64,000 nt of DNA from Streptomyces sp. Je 1-369 (GTDB taxonomy: Bacteria; Actinomycetota; Actinomycetes; Streptomycetales; Streptomycetaceae): positions 7,614,515 to 7,678,514 of the forward strand of contig NZ_CP101750.1 of assembly GCF_026810505.1 (NCBI RefSeq), written 5' to 3'. Numbering within the stretch: position 1 is the stretch's first letter; the number at the start of each line of letters is the position of its first letter. The notes under the pieces were generated by a model. It saw only the letters and a list, made by a program, of their open reading frames with translations, was not told the DNA's origin and searched no databases. Positions 1-8,899 of this stretch are shown here, piece after piece. A program made the translations under genes and the position numbers.

Positions 1-1530
1 GTGGCGGTCGGTGAGGTGCGTGACGTGGGCGCGCAGCTCCGGGGTGAGGCCGACGCGCTCGCCGCCGTCCATCATGTGGTCGCACCGGTCGAGGACCTCC
101 TCGACCGCGCCCTTGGTGATGAGCGTGTGCTCGAAGACGGGGCCGGAGAGTTCGTTGCGGCGCAGGACGACGGACATGCGGCGGCGCGCGAAGTCGAAGG
201 GGATCTCGTCGATCACCGTGAAGAGATGGTCGACGACAACCGCCTCGGCCTCGTCGACCCGGTCGATGACCGCCTGGTCCATGAGGTTGCGGAGTCCCGT
301 CTGGAAATGGGAGTTCAGGTAGGCGTACTCCAGCACCTCGCGGTCCTCCTCGCCGCGCGTGCCGAGGTAGCGGTCCAGGACGATGCGGTCCTCGGTGAGC
401 GTGCCCGTCTTGTCCGTGCACAGGACGTCCATCGCGCCGAGGTTCTGGATCGCGTTGAGCTGCTTGACGACGACCTGGTGCTTCGACATGGCGACGGCGC
501 CGCGCGCCAGGTTCGCCGAGACGACCATCGGCAGCATCTCGGGGGTGAGGCCGACCGCCACGGAGATCGAGAACAGCAGCGCCTGGTCCCAGTCGCCCTT
601 GGTGAAGCCGTTGATCGCGAAGACGACCGGAACCATCACCAGCATGAACCGGATCAGCAGGAGGCTGACCCTGCGCACGCCGACGTCGAACGCGGTCTGC
701 GGGCGGTCGCCGGTGAGCGCGCTCGCCATGGAGCCGAAGTAGGTGTGCGCGCCGGTCGCGACGACCACGCCGGTCGCCGTGCCTGACGTCACCGACGTGC
801 CCATCAGGCAGAGGTTGTCGGCCTCGACGGGGTCCGCGGTGGCCTGCTGGCCCAGGTCATGGGCGCGCGTGTCGGCCTTGGCGACGGGCAGGGACTCGCC
901 GGACAGCGCGGCCTGGCTCACCATCAGGTCCTTGGCGGTGAGCAGCCGCAGATCGGCGGGGACCAGGTCGCCGGCGGCGAGGCGCACGAGGTCGCCGGGG
1001 ACGACCTGCTCCATCGGGATCTCTTCGGTGTCCGCGGTCTCGCACCAGCGCCGCCGCACCGCGCAGGACGTGGTGACCAGCTTCTTGAGCGCCTCGGCGG
1101 ACCGGGAGGACCGGAACTCCTGCCAGAACCGGAGCAGGGCGCTGATGAGCACCATCGAGGTGAGGATGTAGACGCCGGGGTCGGCGGGGTCCTGCCAGTA
1201 CATGACGGCGGCCAGTACGACGAGCACCCCGATGAAGGGGTTCCAGAAGGACTTGGCGAGCTGCGCGGTCCAGTGCGGGGCGCGGTCGTGGGCGACGGTG
1301 TTCTCGCCGTACCGCTCGATGCGTTCCAGGACCTGGTCCTGACGCAGGCCGCGCGTCGTGGCGTTGAGCTCGTGCAGGACGTCGCGGGCGGGGAGCGCGC
1401 TGAGTTCGGCGAGCCGGGCGCCGACCTCGCGGGTGCGGGCGTCGAGTTCGGCGGCCTTGCGGGTACGGGGGGCGGGGCGGGGGTTCTCGCCTGGCGGGGC
1501 CAGGCGTACCTGGGGAATCAGCTTGTTCAT
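1..1530 (-). CDS. mgtA: Magnesium-translocating P-type ATPase, MgtA/MgtB type (3' end cut by the window edge)
   Basis: Membrane pump that uses ATP to import Mg2+ (P-type IIIB family). The visible 510 codons hold the N-terminal cation-ATPase domain, the first membrane helices (around 'FWNPFIGVLVVLAAVMYW'), the actuator domain with 'SGESLPV', the 'GLTPEMLPM' helix and the phosphorylation site 'DKTGTLTED' with its Asp near residue 373. The C-terminal half lies outside the window. The ATG at 1530 has an upstream GGAGG and fits the family N-terminus. A leader of about 280 nt containing a small ORF and a perfect hairpin precedes it, as expected for a transporter under post-transcriptional Mg2+ control. 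MgtA and MgtB cannot be told apart here. Confidence 0.93.
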   Translation of the reverse strand, partial: MNKLIPQVRLAPPGENPRPAPRTRKAAELDARTREVGARLAELSALPARDVLHELNATTRGLRQDQVLERIERYGENTVAHDRAPHWTAQLAKSFWNPFIGVLVVLAAVMYWQDPADPGVYILTSMVLISALLRFWQEFRSSRSAEALKKLVTTSCAVRRRWCETADTEEIPMEQVVPGDLVRLAAGDLVPADLRLLTAKDLMVSQAALSGESLPVAKADTRAHDLGQQATADPVEADNLCLMGTSVTSGTATGVVVATGAHTYFGSMASALTGDRPQTAFDVGVRRVSLLLIRFMLVMVPVVFAINGFTKGDWDQALLFSISVAVGLTPEMLPMVVSANLARGAVAMSKHQVVVKQLNAIQNLGAMDVLCTDKTGTLTEDRIVLDRYLGTRGEEDREVLEYAYLNSHFQTGLRNLMDQAVIDRVDEAEAVVVDHLFTVIDEIPFDFARRRMSVVLRRNELSGPVFEHTLITKGAVEEVLDRCDHMMDGGERVGLTPELRAHVTHLTDRH

Positions 1531-1633
1531 GGCAGACCTCCCTCCGTGCGGGGCATGACGAGGCAGACCCGGGCACGAGGACGTGGATGTGTGGATGCGG
1601 GGTGAAGAAATCTCCGGGGTGCCGAGGGCGTAT

Positions 1634-1660
1634 CGACGTCGACCGGGGGCGTCGACGTCG
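1634..1660 (-). promoter_or_regulatory. Perfect 10-bp stem-loop in the mgtA leader
   Basis: CGACGTCGAC at 1634-1643 is exactly complementary to GTCGACGTCG at 1651-1660, with a 7-nt loop rich in G. It lies 104 nt upstream of the mgtA start, between that gene and the small ORF at 1814-1858. No U-run follows, so a regulatory stem or ribosome-responsive hairpin is more likely than a terminator. The role is inferred. Confidence 0.5.
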
Positions 1661-1813
1661 TGGCTGCGGCACGGCGGAGCAGGGGAAACGCGGGAGAAGC
1701 GCAGGAGAAACCGCGGCGGGGAGCGCCTCGGAGGCGGCGGCGCAGAGCGGCCGGAACCTACCGAATACGACCAGCGGCCACGGAGGGGCGGCGGTCAGCT
1801 GCGGAACGCGGCC

Positions 1814-1858
1814 TCAGAGAAGATCACCGCTGACGCAAGGACTTCCTTCGGGACTCAT
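1814..1858 (-). CDS. Candidate 14-residue leader peptide upstream of mgtA
   Basis: An ATG at 1858 opens a short reading frame, MSPEGSPCVSGDLL, ending in TGA. AAGGAGGTG (1873-1865) stands 6 nt upstream and is almost a complete anti-16S match, one of the strongest ribosome binding sites in the window. The frame is too short for gene finders and lies 284 nt ahead of mgtA on the same strand. Enterobacterial mgtA is controlled by a translated leader ORF (MgtL), so this could be a translation-coupled Mg2+ or amino-acid sensor. The peptide does not resemble MgtL beyond two Ser-Pro pairs. Function inferred. Confidence 0.5.
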   Translation of the reverse strand: MSPEGSPCVSGDLL

Positions 1859-1873
1859 CCCGAACACCTCCTT

Positions 1874-2109
1874 GCGATCGCGGGACGGAGCGGAACGCAC
1901 CACCGAACGGTGCACGGCCCAGTGAGTCACGCGCGTACCCCTATGTCAAATATGGGACCTTTGCCCCTGTGTGCCCGGGACTTGTGTCCTGCCCACCAGA
2001 GGTTGGACTTCTCTTCACACGCCCGTCACAGCCCCTTCCGTATCGCTTGCTCCCCTTGGCACACTTCACCCCGCTCGCGTCCCCCACAAAACACGAGGTC
2101 GGAATAGTC
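1874..2109. other. Divergent intergenic region between the mgtA leader and the phospholipase C gene
   Basis: Gene-free stretch that must hold the promoters for mgtA (leftward) and the phospholipase C gene (rightward). It is less GC-rich than its surroundings, with an AT-rich patch near 1940-1955. TTCAC-type words near 2014 and 2064 resemble fragments of PHO boxes, but no full direct-repeat PHO box could be assigned. Confidence 0.35.
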
Positions 2110-4167
2110 ATGCCTGAACTCAATCGGCGCCGCTTCATGCAGCTGGCCGGCGGCACCGCGACGTTCGCCATGCTCAACCAGAGCATCGCCCGCGCCGCGT
2201 CCCTCCCCGCCAGGCGCGCCTCCGGCACCATCAAGGACGTCGAGCACGTCGTCGTGCTCATGCAGGAGAACCGCTCCTTCGACCACTACTTCGGCAGGCT
2301 GAAGGGCGTCCGCGGCTTCGGCGACCCGCGCCCCGTCACGCTGCCGAACGGCAAGCCCGTCTGGCACCAGCCGAACGGCGGCAAGGAAGTGCTGCCGTTC
2401 CACCCGGACGCCGACAACCTCGGCATGCAGTTCATCGCGGGCCTCGACCACGACTGGGCCGGCGGCCACAAGGCGTTCAACAGCGGTGCGTACGACCAGT
2501 GGATCCCTGCCAAGTCCGAGCGCACGATGGCGTACCTGGAGCGGAACGACATCCCGTTCCACTACGCGCTCGCCGACGCCTTCACGGTCTGCGACGACTA
2601 CCACTGTTCGTTCATGGGCGCGACCGACCCCAACCGCTACTACATGCTCACCGGGCACGTCGGCAACGACGGCAAGGGCGGCGGCCCGGTCCTCGGCAAC
2701 CAGGAGGCGGGATACGACTGGACGACGTACGCCGAACGCCTGGAGCAGGCCGGGGTGAGCTGGAAGGTCTACCAGGACATCGGTGACGGCCTGGACGCGG
2801 CCGGACACTGGGGCTGGATCAACGACGCCTACCGCGGCAACTACGGCGACAACTCGCTCCTCTACTTCAACAAGTACCGCAACGCCAAGCCCGGCGACCC
2901 GCTCTACGACAAGGCCCGCACCGGCACCAACGCCAAGGCGGGCGACGGCTACTTCGACCTCCTCAAGGCCGACGTGAAGGCCGACAAGCTCCCGCAGGTC
3001 TCCTACATCGCCGCCCCCGAGGCGTTCTGCGAGCACCCCAACTGGCCGGTGAACTACGGCGCCTGGTACATCGCGCAGGTCCTGGACGCGCTCACCTCCA
3101 ACCCCGAGGTGTGGGCGAAGACGGCCCTGTTCATCACCTACGACGAGAACGACGGCTACTTCGACCACATCGTCCCGCCGTACGTGCCCAAGGACGCCAA
3201 CCAGGGCAAGTCCACCGTCGACACGGCGCTCGACTACCACAAGGGCAGCGCGGGTTACGCGGCCGGGCACTACGGCCTCGGGCAGCGCGTCCCGATGATC
3301 GTCGTATCGCCGTGGAGCACCGGCGGCTTCGTGAACTCCGAGGTCTTCGACCACACGTCGATCATCCGGTTCATGGAGACGCGCTTCGGCGTCAAGGAGC
3401 CCAACATCTCGCCGTGGCGCCGCGCGATCTGCGGCGACCTCACGTCCGCCTTCGACTTCAGCGGCAAGGACCTCGACCCGGCGGAGCTCCCCGACACGGC
3501 CGCCTACGAGCCGCCGGACAAGGAGCGCCACGACGACTACGTGCCCAAGGCGCCCGCGAACCCGGCGCTGCCCAAGCAGGAGTCCGGCTCCCGGCCCGCC
3601 CGCGCGCTGCCGTACGCCCCGCTGGTGGACGGTGCCGCGGACCCCGTCGCCGGAAAGTTCACGCTCACGTTCAGCGGCGGCGCCAAGGCGGGCGTCTGCT
3701 TCCACGTGCGCTCCGCCAACCGCACCGACGGCCCCTGGACGTACACCACGGAGGCGGGCAAGACGCTCTCCGACACCTGGAACTCGAAGTACTCCAAGGA
3801 CACCTACGACCTCTCCGTCTTCGGCCCCAACGGTTTCCTGCGCACCTTCAAGGGCCCCGGCAAGAAGGCGGGCCCCGAGGTGACCGCCCGCCACGACGGC
3901 ACCACGGGCAACATCAGGCTGACCCTGAAGAACGCGGGCAGCGCCGATGTGAACCTCACGGTGACCAACGCCTACGGTGGCGCGGGCCAGACCTTCAAGG
4001 TCAAGGCCGGTTCCTCGGTGCAGCACACCGTCGACCTGCGGGCGACCAAGCGCTGGTACGACCTGACGGTGAAGTCCGACGGCGACGCCGGGTTCCTGCG
4101 GCGTCTCGCCGGTCACGTGGAGACGGGTGCGGCGGGCGTCAGCGACCCGGCGATCCGCACCGTCTGA
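2110..4167 (+). CDS. Phosphocholine-specific phospholipase C, Tat-exported
   Basis: Secreted enzyme that hydrolyses phosphatidylcholine-type lipids, releasing phosphorylated head groups outside the cell. The 685-residue protein starts with a twin-arginine signal ('NRRRFMQLAGG'), followed by the phosphoesterase domain with 'MQENRSFDHYFG' near residues 51-62, a conserved 'CDDYHCSFMG' segment and 'FITYDENDGYFDH'. Two beta-rich C-terminal modules of the DUF756 kind occupy roughly residues 510-680. Length and order match actinobacterial PC-PLC. The ATG at 2110 is chosen because it places the Tat motif at the N-terminus; a longer frame from 1969 has no signal-like start. Such genes are often phosphate-regulated. 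Confidence 0.93.
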   Translation: MPELNRRRFMQLAGGTATFAMLNQSIARAASLPARRASGTIKDVEHVVVLMQENRSFDHYFGRLKGVRGFGDPRPVTLPNGKPVWHQPNGGKEVLPFHPDADNLGMQFIAGLDHDWAGGHKAFNSGAYDQWIPAKSERTMAYLERNDIPFHYALADAFTVCDDYHCSFMGATDPNRYYMLTGHVGNDGKGGGPVLGNQEAGYDWTTYAERLEQAGVSWKVYQDIGDGLDAAGHWGWINDAYRGNYGDNSLLYFNKYRNAKPGDPLYDKARTGTNAKAGDGYFDLLKADVKADKLPQVSYIAAPEAFCEHPNWPVNYGAWYIAQVLDALTSNPEVWAKTALFITYDENDGYFDHIVPPYVPKDANQGKSTVDTALDYHKGSAGYAAGHYGLGQRVPMIVVSPWSTGGFVNSEVFDHTSIIRFMETRFGVKEPNISPWRRAICGDLTSAFDFSGKDLDPAELPDTAAYEPPDKERHDDYVPKAPANPALPKQESGSRPARALPYAPLVDGAADPVAGKFTLTFSGGAKAGVCFHVRSANRTDGPWTYTTEAGKTLSDTWNSKYSKDTYDLSVFGPNGFLRTFKGPGKKAGPEVTARHDGTTGNIRLTLKNAGSADVNLTVTNAYGGAGQTFKVKAGSSVQHTVDLRATKRWYDLTVKSDGDAGFLRRLAGHVETGAAGVSDPAIRTV

Positions 4168-4242
4168 CGGCCCGGCGGTAACCGGTAGCCGGAAAATAAA
4201 GGGGACGCCTGCAACTGGCGTGCACGGATAGCATCCAGAGGC

Positions 4243-6789
4243 ATGGCAGACACCCATCGCCGTGCAGGCGTCCCCGAGAAGCCCGTCCTCGACGGGCTCG
4301 AAGAGAAATGGTCTCGGCGATGGGACGAGTCGGGCGTATTCGCCTTCGACCGCTCGAAGACCCGGGACGAGATCTTCTCCATCGACACACCGCCGCCCAC
4401 CGTCAGCGGCTCGCTCCACGTCGGCCACGTCTTCTCGTACACGCACACCGACACGATCGCCCGCTACCAGCGCATGCGCGGTCGGGAAGTCTTCTATCCC
4501 ATGGGATGGGACGACAACGGGCTGCCGACGGAGCGCCGCGTCCAGAACCACTTCGGCGTCCGCTGCGACCCCGCCCTGCCCCACGACCCGGACTTCACCC
4601 CGCCCGAAAAGCCCGGTAAGCACCAACTGCCGGTCTCCCGAAAGAACTTCATTGATCTGTGCGAGCGGCTCACCGGCGAGGACGAGAAGGTCTTCGAGGA
4701 GCTGTGGCGGCACCTCGGCCTCTCCGTCGACTGGTCGCACAGCTACCGGACCATCGACGCGGACGCCCGTACAGCCTCGCAGTACGCGTTCCTGGAGAGC
4801 CTGGAGCGCGGTGACGCCTACATCGCGCAGGCGCCCACGCTCTGGGACGTCACCTTCCGTACCGCCGTCGCGCAGGCCGAACTGGAGGACAGGGAGCGGA
4901 CCGCCGCGTACCACAAGCTCCGTTTCGAGGACGCGAGCGGCCGTGCCGTCCTCATCGAGACCACCCGCCCCGAACTCCTGCCCGCCTGCGTCGCGTTGGT
5001 CGCCCACCCGGACGACGAGCGCTACCAGGACCTGTTCGGCGGGACGGTCCGCACGCCGCTCTTCGGCGTCGAGGTTCCCGTCGTCCCGCACCCCCTCGCG
5101 ATGCCCGGCAAGGGCACGGGCCTCGCGATGGTCTGTACGTTCGGCGACACGACCGATGTGACCTGGTGGCGTGAACTGCGGCTCGACACACGCCCGGTCA
5201 TCGGCTGGGACGGCCGCTTCCTCGCCGATCCGCCGGCCGGTGTCGGGTCTCCGGCCGCCGTCGCCGCGTACGCGCAGCTCGCGGGCGCCACCGCGCACAC
5301 CGCCCGGGAGCGCGTCGTCGCGATGCTGCGCGAGAGCGGTGACCTCCTGGGCGAACCGCGCCCCGTCACGCACGCGGTCAAGTTCTTCGAGAAGGGCGAC
5401 AAGCCCCTGGAGATCGTCACGACCCGCCAGTGGTACGTCCGCAACGGCGGCCGGGACGACGCCCTGCGCGACCGGCTCCTCGCCCGCGGCGCCCAACTCG
5501 CCTGGCACCCGCCGCACATGCGGGTCCGGTACGAGAACTGGGTCGGCGGGCTCAACGGCGACTGGCTGATCAGCCGCCAGCGGTTCTTCGGTGTCCCGAT
5601 CCCCGTCTGGTACCCGCTGGACGCGGCCGGGCAGCCCGACCACACCCGCCCCCTCGCCCCCGACCGGTCCGCCCTGCCCGTCGACCCGAGCACCGACACC
5701 CCGCCCGGGTACGAGGCTGCCCAGCGCGGCGTTCCGCACGGCTTCACCGGCGACCCGGACGTCATGGACACCTGGGCCACGTCGTCCCTCACGCCGCAGA
5801 TCGCCGGGAAGTGGCGCTCGGACCCCGACCTGTTCGCGCGGGTCTTCCCCATGGATCTGCGCCCCCAGTCCCACGAGATCATCCGCACCTGGCTGTTCGC
5901 CACGGTCCTACGGGCCCACACCGGGCACGACGCGCTGCCCTGGAAGCACGCGGCGATCTCCGGCTGGATCCTGGACCCCGACCGCAAGAAGATGTCCAAG
6001 ACCAAGGGCAACGTGGTCACTCCGGGCCACCTCCTGGAGCAGTACGGCTCGGACGCGGTCCGCTACTGGGCGGCGAGCGGCCGCCCCGGCACGGACACGG
6101 CGTTCGACACGGGCCAGATGAAGATCGGCCGCCGGCTCGCCATGAAGCTCCTGAACGTCGGCAAGTTCGTCCTGAGCCTCGATGCGGGCGACGGTTCCGC
6201 CGTCACGCGGCCGCTCGACCGGGCGCTCCTCGCCGCGCTCGCGTCGACCGTCGACGAGGCCACCGAGGCCTTCGAGACCTTCGACTACGCCCGCGCCCTG
6301 GACCGCACCGAGCAGCTCTTCTGGCACTTCTGCGACGACTACGTCGAACTGGTCAAGGCCCGCGCGTACGGCGACCACGGCGACGCCGCAGCCGCGGACT
6401 CCGCACGGGCCGCCCTCCGTACGGCCCTCGACGTCCTGCTCCGCCTCTTCGCGCCGGTCCTGCCGTTCGTCACGGAGGAGGTCTGGTCGTGGTGGAGGGC
6501 CGGTTCGGTCCACCGCGCGCCGTGGCCGAACGGTGCGGAGCTGCGGGAGTACGCGGGTGACGCGGCGGTCCTCGCGGTGGCGTCGGAGGCCATCGCCGGG
6601 GTCCGCAAGGCGAAGTCGCAGGCGCGGCTCTCGATGCGCACGGAGGTCGCGGGGGCGACGGTGACGGCCGCGCGCGCCGAGCTGGACCACTTCGCGGCGG
6701 CGGAGGACGACGTGCGGGCGGCGGGGAGGATCGGCGCGGTGGAGCTGCGGGAAGGGGAGGGCGCGTTGCGGGTGGAGGTCACGTGGTGA
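4243..6789 (+). CDS. valS: Valine--tRNA ligase, atypical (archaeal/alphaproteobacterial-like form)
   Basis: Class I aminoacyl-tRNA synthetase that charges tRNA-Val. The 848-residue protein has the HIGH-type motif 'HVGH' at residues 59-62, a CP1 editing domain with 'TTRPELLPACVALVAHPDD', and 'KMSKTKG' from residue 583, followed by the anticodon-binding helical domain. The segment after HVGH reads 'FYPMGWDDNGLPTERRV', the wording of archaeal and rickettsial ValRS; the standard Streptomyces enzyme has a GMDHAG-type segment there. It could be a second, acquired copy, perhaps conferring resistance to an inhibitor; the housekeeping valS is not in this window. It follows the phospholipase gene by 75 bp. 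Confidence 0.9.
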   Translation: MADTHRRAGVPEKPVLDGLEEKWSRRWDESGVFAFDRSKTRDEIFSIDTPPPTVSGSLHVGHVFSYTHTDTIARYQRMRGREVFYPMGWDDNGLPTERRVQNHFGVRCDPALPHDPDFTPPEKPGKHQLPVSRKNFIDLCERLTGEDEKVFEELWRHLGLSVDWSHSYRTIDADARTASQYAFLESLERGDAYIAQAPTLWDVTFRTAVAQAELEDRERTAAYHKLRFEDASGRAVLIETTRPELLPACVALVAHPDDERYQDLFGGTVRTPLFGVEVPVVPHPLAMPGKGTGLAMVCTFGDTTDVTWWRELRLDTRPVIGWDGRFLADPPAGVGSPAAVAAYAQLAGATAHTARERVVAMLRESGDLLGEPRPVTHAVKFFEKGDKPLEIVTTRQWYVRNGGRDDALRDRLLARGAQLAWHPPHMRVRYENWVGGLNGDWLISRQRFFGVPIPVWYPLDAAGQPDHTRPLAPDRSALPVDPSTDTPPGYEAAQRGVPHGFTGDPDVMDTWATSSLTPQIAGKWRSDPDLFARVFPMDLRPQSHEIIRTWLFATVLRAHTGHDALPWKHAAISGWILDPDRKKMSKTKGNVVTPGHLLEQYGSDAVRYWAASGRPGTDTAFDTGQMKIGRRLAMKLLNVGKFVLSLDAGDGSAVTRPLDRALLAALASTVDEATEAFETFDYARALDRTEQLFWHFCDDYVELVKARAYGDHGDAAAADSARAALRTALDVLLRLFAPVLPFVTEEVWSWWRAGSVHRAPWPNGAELREYAGDAAVLAVASEAIAGVRKAKSQARLSMRTEVAGATVTAARAELDHFAAAEDDVRAAGRIGAVELREGEGALRVEVTW

Positions 6790-6867
6790 CGTGTCCGGAT
6801 GAGCCGGACATAACAACTCGGCAAGGGGCTGGCGGGGCGCCCGTGCCTGGAGGGTAGGGTCACCCGG

Positions 6868-7836
6868 GTGACAACGCATTCGAACACTCCTGCAGGCTGG
6901 TACCCGGACCCGCACGGCGCGCCCCAGCTTCTGCGCTGGTGGGACGGCTCCCAGTGGACGGACCACACCAATCCGGCCCCGCAGGGAGGCCAGCAGCAGG
7001 CTCCGGCCCAGCAGGTCCCGCAGCAGGCGCAGCCCGCGCAGGCCCAGCCGGTCCAGCCCGCGCAGGCGCAGGCCCAGGCTCAGCAGGGCCAGTTCGGGCA
7101 GCCGCAGACCGCCGCGCTCCAGGGCCAGTTCGGGCAGCCGCAGGCGGCCCCCCAGGCTCCGCCCACGGCCGACCCGGCCAAGGTGCAGCGCCAGGTGCAG
7201 AAGCAGGCCGGCGTCGCGCCCTCCGCGCAGGGCGGCGGCACGCTGTTCACGGAGCCGGTCCTGGTCGTGAACCAGAAGGCCAAGCTCATCGAGCTGACGA
7301 ACGAGTACAGCGTGATGGACCAGTCGGGCAACACGCTCGGCTCGGTCGTCCAGGTCGGCCAGAGCGCGCTGAAGAAGGTCGCCCGCTTCGTCGCCAGCGT
7401 CGACCAGTTCATGACGCACAAGCTGGAGATCCGCGACGCGTACGGCCAGCCGCAGATGATGCTGACCCGCCCCCGAAAGTTCATGAAGTCGCGGGTCATC
7501 GTCGAGCGCGCGGACGGTCAGCCGGTCGGCGAGATCGTCCAGCAGAACATGATCGGCAAGATCAACTTCGCCATGATGGTGAACGGCCAGCAGGTCGGCG
7601 CCATCAAGGCGGAGAACTGGCGCGCCTGGAACTTCTCGATCGTCGACCACGCGGACAACGAGGTCGCCCGGATCACGAAGACCTGGGAAGGCCTCGCCAA
7701 GACGATGTTCACCACCGCGGACAACTACGTCCTGCAGATCCACTACCAGCTGCCCGAGCCGCTCCTGAGCCTCGTCGTGGCGACGGCCCTGACGGTCGAC
7801 ACGGCCCTCAAGCAGGACGCCCGCGGCTTCGGGTGA
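6868..7836 (+). CDS. DUF2510 protein with a phospholipid-scramblase/LURP-one-like domain
   Basis: 322 residues from a GTG start. The N-terminus is a DUF2510 module ('PAGWYPDPHG', 'RWWDGSQWTDH'). A linker of about 70 residues very rich in Gln, Pro and Ala follows (residues 35-110). The C-terminal 200 residues resemble the scramblase/LURP-one-related barrel ('EYSVMDQSGNTLGSV', 'KLEIRDAYGQPQMML', a hydrophobic C-terminal segment). Such proteins are usually called phospholipid scramblase-related, but transport activity in bacteria is unproven. It lies 78 bp after valS and ends at a strong terminator hairpin. Role unknown. Confidence 0.8.
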   Translation: MTTHSNTPAGWYPDPHGAPQLLRWWDGSQWTDHTNPAPQGGQQQAPAQQVPQQAQPAQAQPVQPAQAQAQAQQGQFGQPQTAALQGQFGQPQAAPQAPPTADPAKVQRQVQKQAGVAPSAQGGGTLFTEPVLVVNQKAKLIELTNEYSVMDQSGNTLGSVVQVGQSALKKVARFVASVDQFMTHKLEIRDAYGQPQMMLTRPRKFMKSRVIVERADGQPVGEIVQQNMIGKINFAMMVNGQQVGAIKAENWRAWNFSIVDHADNEVARITKTWEGLAKTMFTTADNYVLQIHYQLPEPLLSLVVATALTVDTALKQDARGFG

Positions 7837-7857
7837 CCAAGCCCGCCAGGTGTGACA

Positions 7858-7900
7858 GCGGCGCCGGTCGTCCCCTTCCGCAGGGGGCGACCGGCGCCGC
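7858..7900 (+). terminator. Rho-independent-type terminator hairpin
   Basis: A 13-bp perfect GC stem (GCGGCGCCGGTCG at 7858-7870 with its complement at 7888-7900), a 17-nt loop and a short T-containing tail, between the DUF2510 gene and the convergent transporter gene. It can act in both directions. Confidence 0.8.
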
Positions 7901-7927
7901 TTCGTGTTGCTGTCTGAGGTCGCTGTC

Positions 7928-8899
7928 TCAGGCGTTCTGCAGGCCGGACGCGGTGGGTCGCGCAGTTCCCCGCGCCGCGTCGGCTGCCACGGGCTGGACG
8001 GGGATCGCCCCGGGGAAGTTCGGGCCCGGACCCAGCTCGCCCAGTCCGACCAGCTCGCCCGGATCGACCGCCAGGTCGCGCGGCGACCGCGTCAGCACCA
8101 CGACTCCGTACGCCGCCACCGCCGCGCCCGCCACCGCGAGGAGGATGCCGCCGATGCCGCCCTGGAGCCGTTCGCCGAGCAGCGCCACGCCGATGACGGA
8201 GGCCGCCATGGGGTTGGCGAGCGTCACCACGGCGAGCGGGGCGCCGAGGCCGCCTCGGTAGGCGGTCTGCGAGAGCAGCAGGCCACCCGCGGCGAACGCC
8301 GCGACCAGCACCGCCACGATCACCACCTGCGGGCTGAACAGCGGTCCCGACCGGTCCGTGACGGCGACCGTCACGGTCTGCGTGAGCGCCGACGCGACAC
8401 CGGAGGCGAAGCCGGACGCGGTCGCGTGCCGCAGCCCGGGGCGCGTGCCGGGCCGCGACAGCACCCCGATGACCGCCATCGTCGCGGCGGCCACGACCAG
8501 GGCCTCCGGCACCGTCAGCGTGTCGTCGGGCGCCGGTCCCGACGCGGTCAGGAGGAGCGCGCCGAGGCCGATGAGAGTGAGCCCCGTGCCGCGCCACTCC
8601 AGACGCGTGACCCGGCGGCCCGCGAGCCGCGCGCCGAGCGGCACCGCGGCGACCAGGGTGAGGGCGCCGAGCGGCTGGACCAGGGTGAGCGGGCCGTACT
8701 TGAGCGCCGCCACGTGCAGCAGCGCCGCGGAGGCGTTGAGTCCCACGGAGGACCACCAGACGCCGCTGCCGAGCATCCGCAGGGCCCCGCTCTCCCCGTC
8801 GTGGACGCGCGAGGCCAGCCGCTCCTGGGCGACCGCCGCGGCGGCGTAGGCGGCCGCGGAGACGAGCGAGAGGGCGACGGCGAGCAGTGTGGCGCTCAT
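7928..8899 (-). CDS. DMT-superfamily (EamA-like) multidrug/metabolite transporter
   Basis: 323-residue integral membrane protein. About ten hydrophobic helices follow from the N-terminal 'LLAVALSLVSAAAYAAAA', in two similar halves as in the drug/metabolite transporter superfamily, ending in a short Pro-rich cytoplasmic tail. The substrate cannot be deduced. The start codon overlaps the stop of the upstream PAP2-family gene by 4 nt (ATGA), so the two are translationally coupled and are likely controlled by the TetR-type operator upstream of the PAP2 gene. Confidence 0.8.
   Translation of the reverse strand: MSATLLAVALSLVSAAAYAAAAVAQERLASRVHDGESGALRMLGSGVWWSSVGLNASAALLHVAALKYGPLTLVQPLGALTLVAAVPLGARLAGRRVTRLEWRGTGLTLIGLGALLLTASGPAPDDTLTVPEALVVAAATMAVIGVLSRPGTRPGLRHATASGFASGVASALTQTVTVAVTDRSGPLFSPQVVIVAVLVAAFAAGGLLLSQTAYRGGLGAPLAVVTLANPMAASVIGVALLGERLQGGIGGILLAVAGAAVAAYGVVVLTRSPRDLAVDPGELVGLGELGPGPNFPGAIPVQPVAADAARGTARPTASGLQNA

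Noticed and set aside
1..1171. Long plus-strand frames opposite the Mg2+ ATPase gene
   Set aside because: Mirror-frame artefacts of high GC; the minus strand carries clear P-type ATPase motifs.
2000..2100. PHO boxes upstream of the phospholipase C gene
   Set aside because: Isolated TTCAC-type words occur but not in the 11-bp direct-repeat array expected for PhoP.
4168..4242. T-box riboswitch upstream of valS
   Set aside because: The 75-bp gap is too short and shows no T-box sequence or antiterminator stem.
2026..5874. A 1282-codon minus-strand frame opposite phospholipase C and valS
   Set aside because: Composition is Val/Gly/Arg-rich with no domain; both plus-strand genes have full catalytic motifs.
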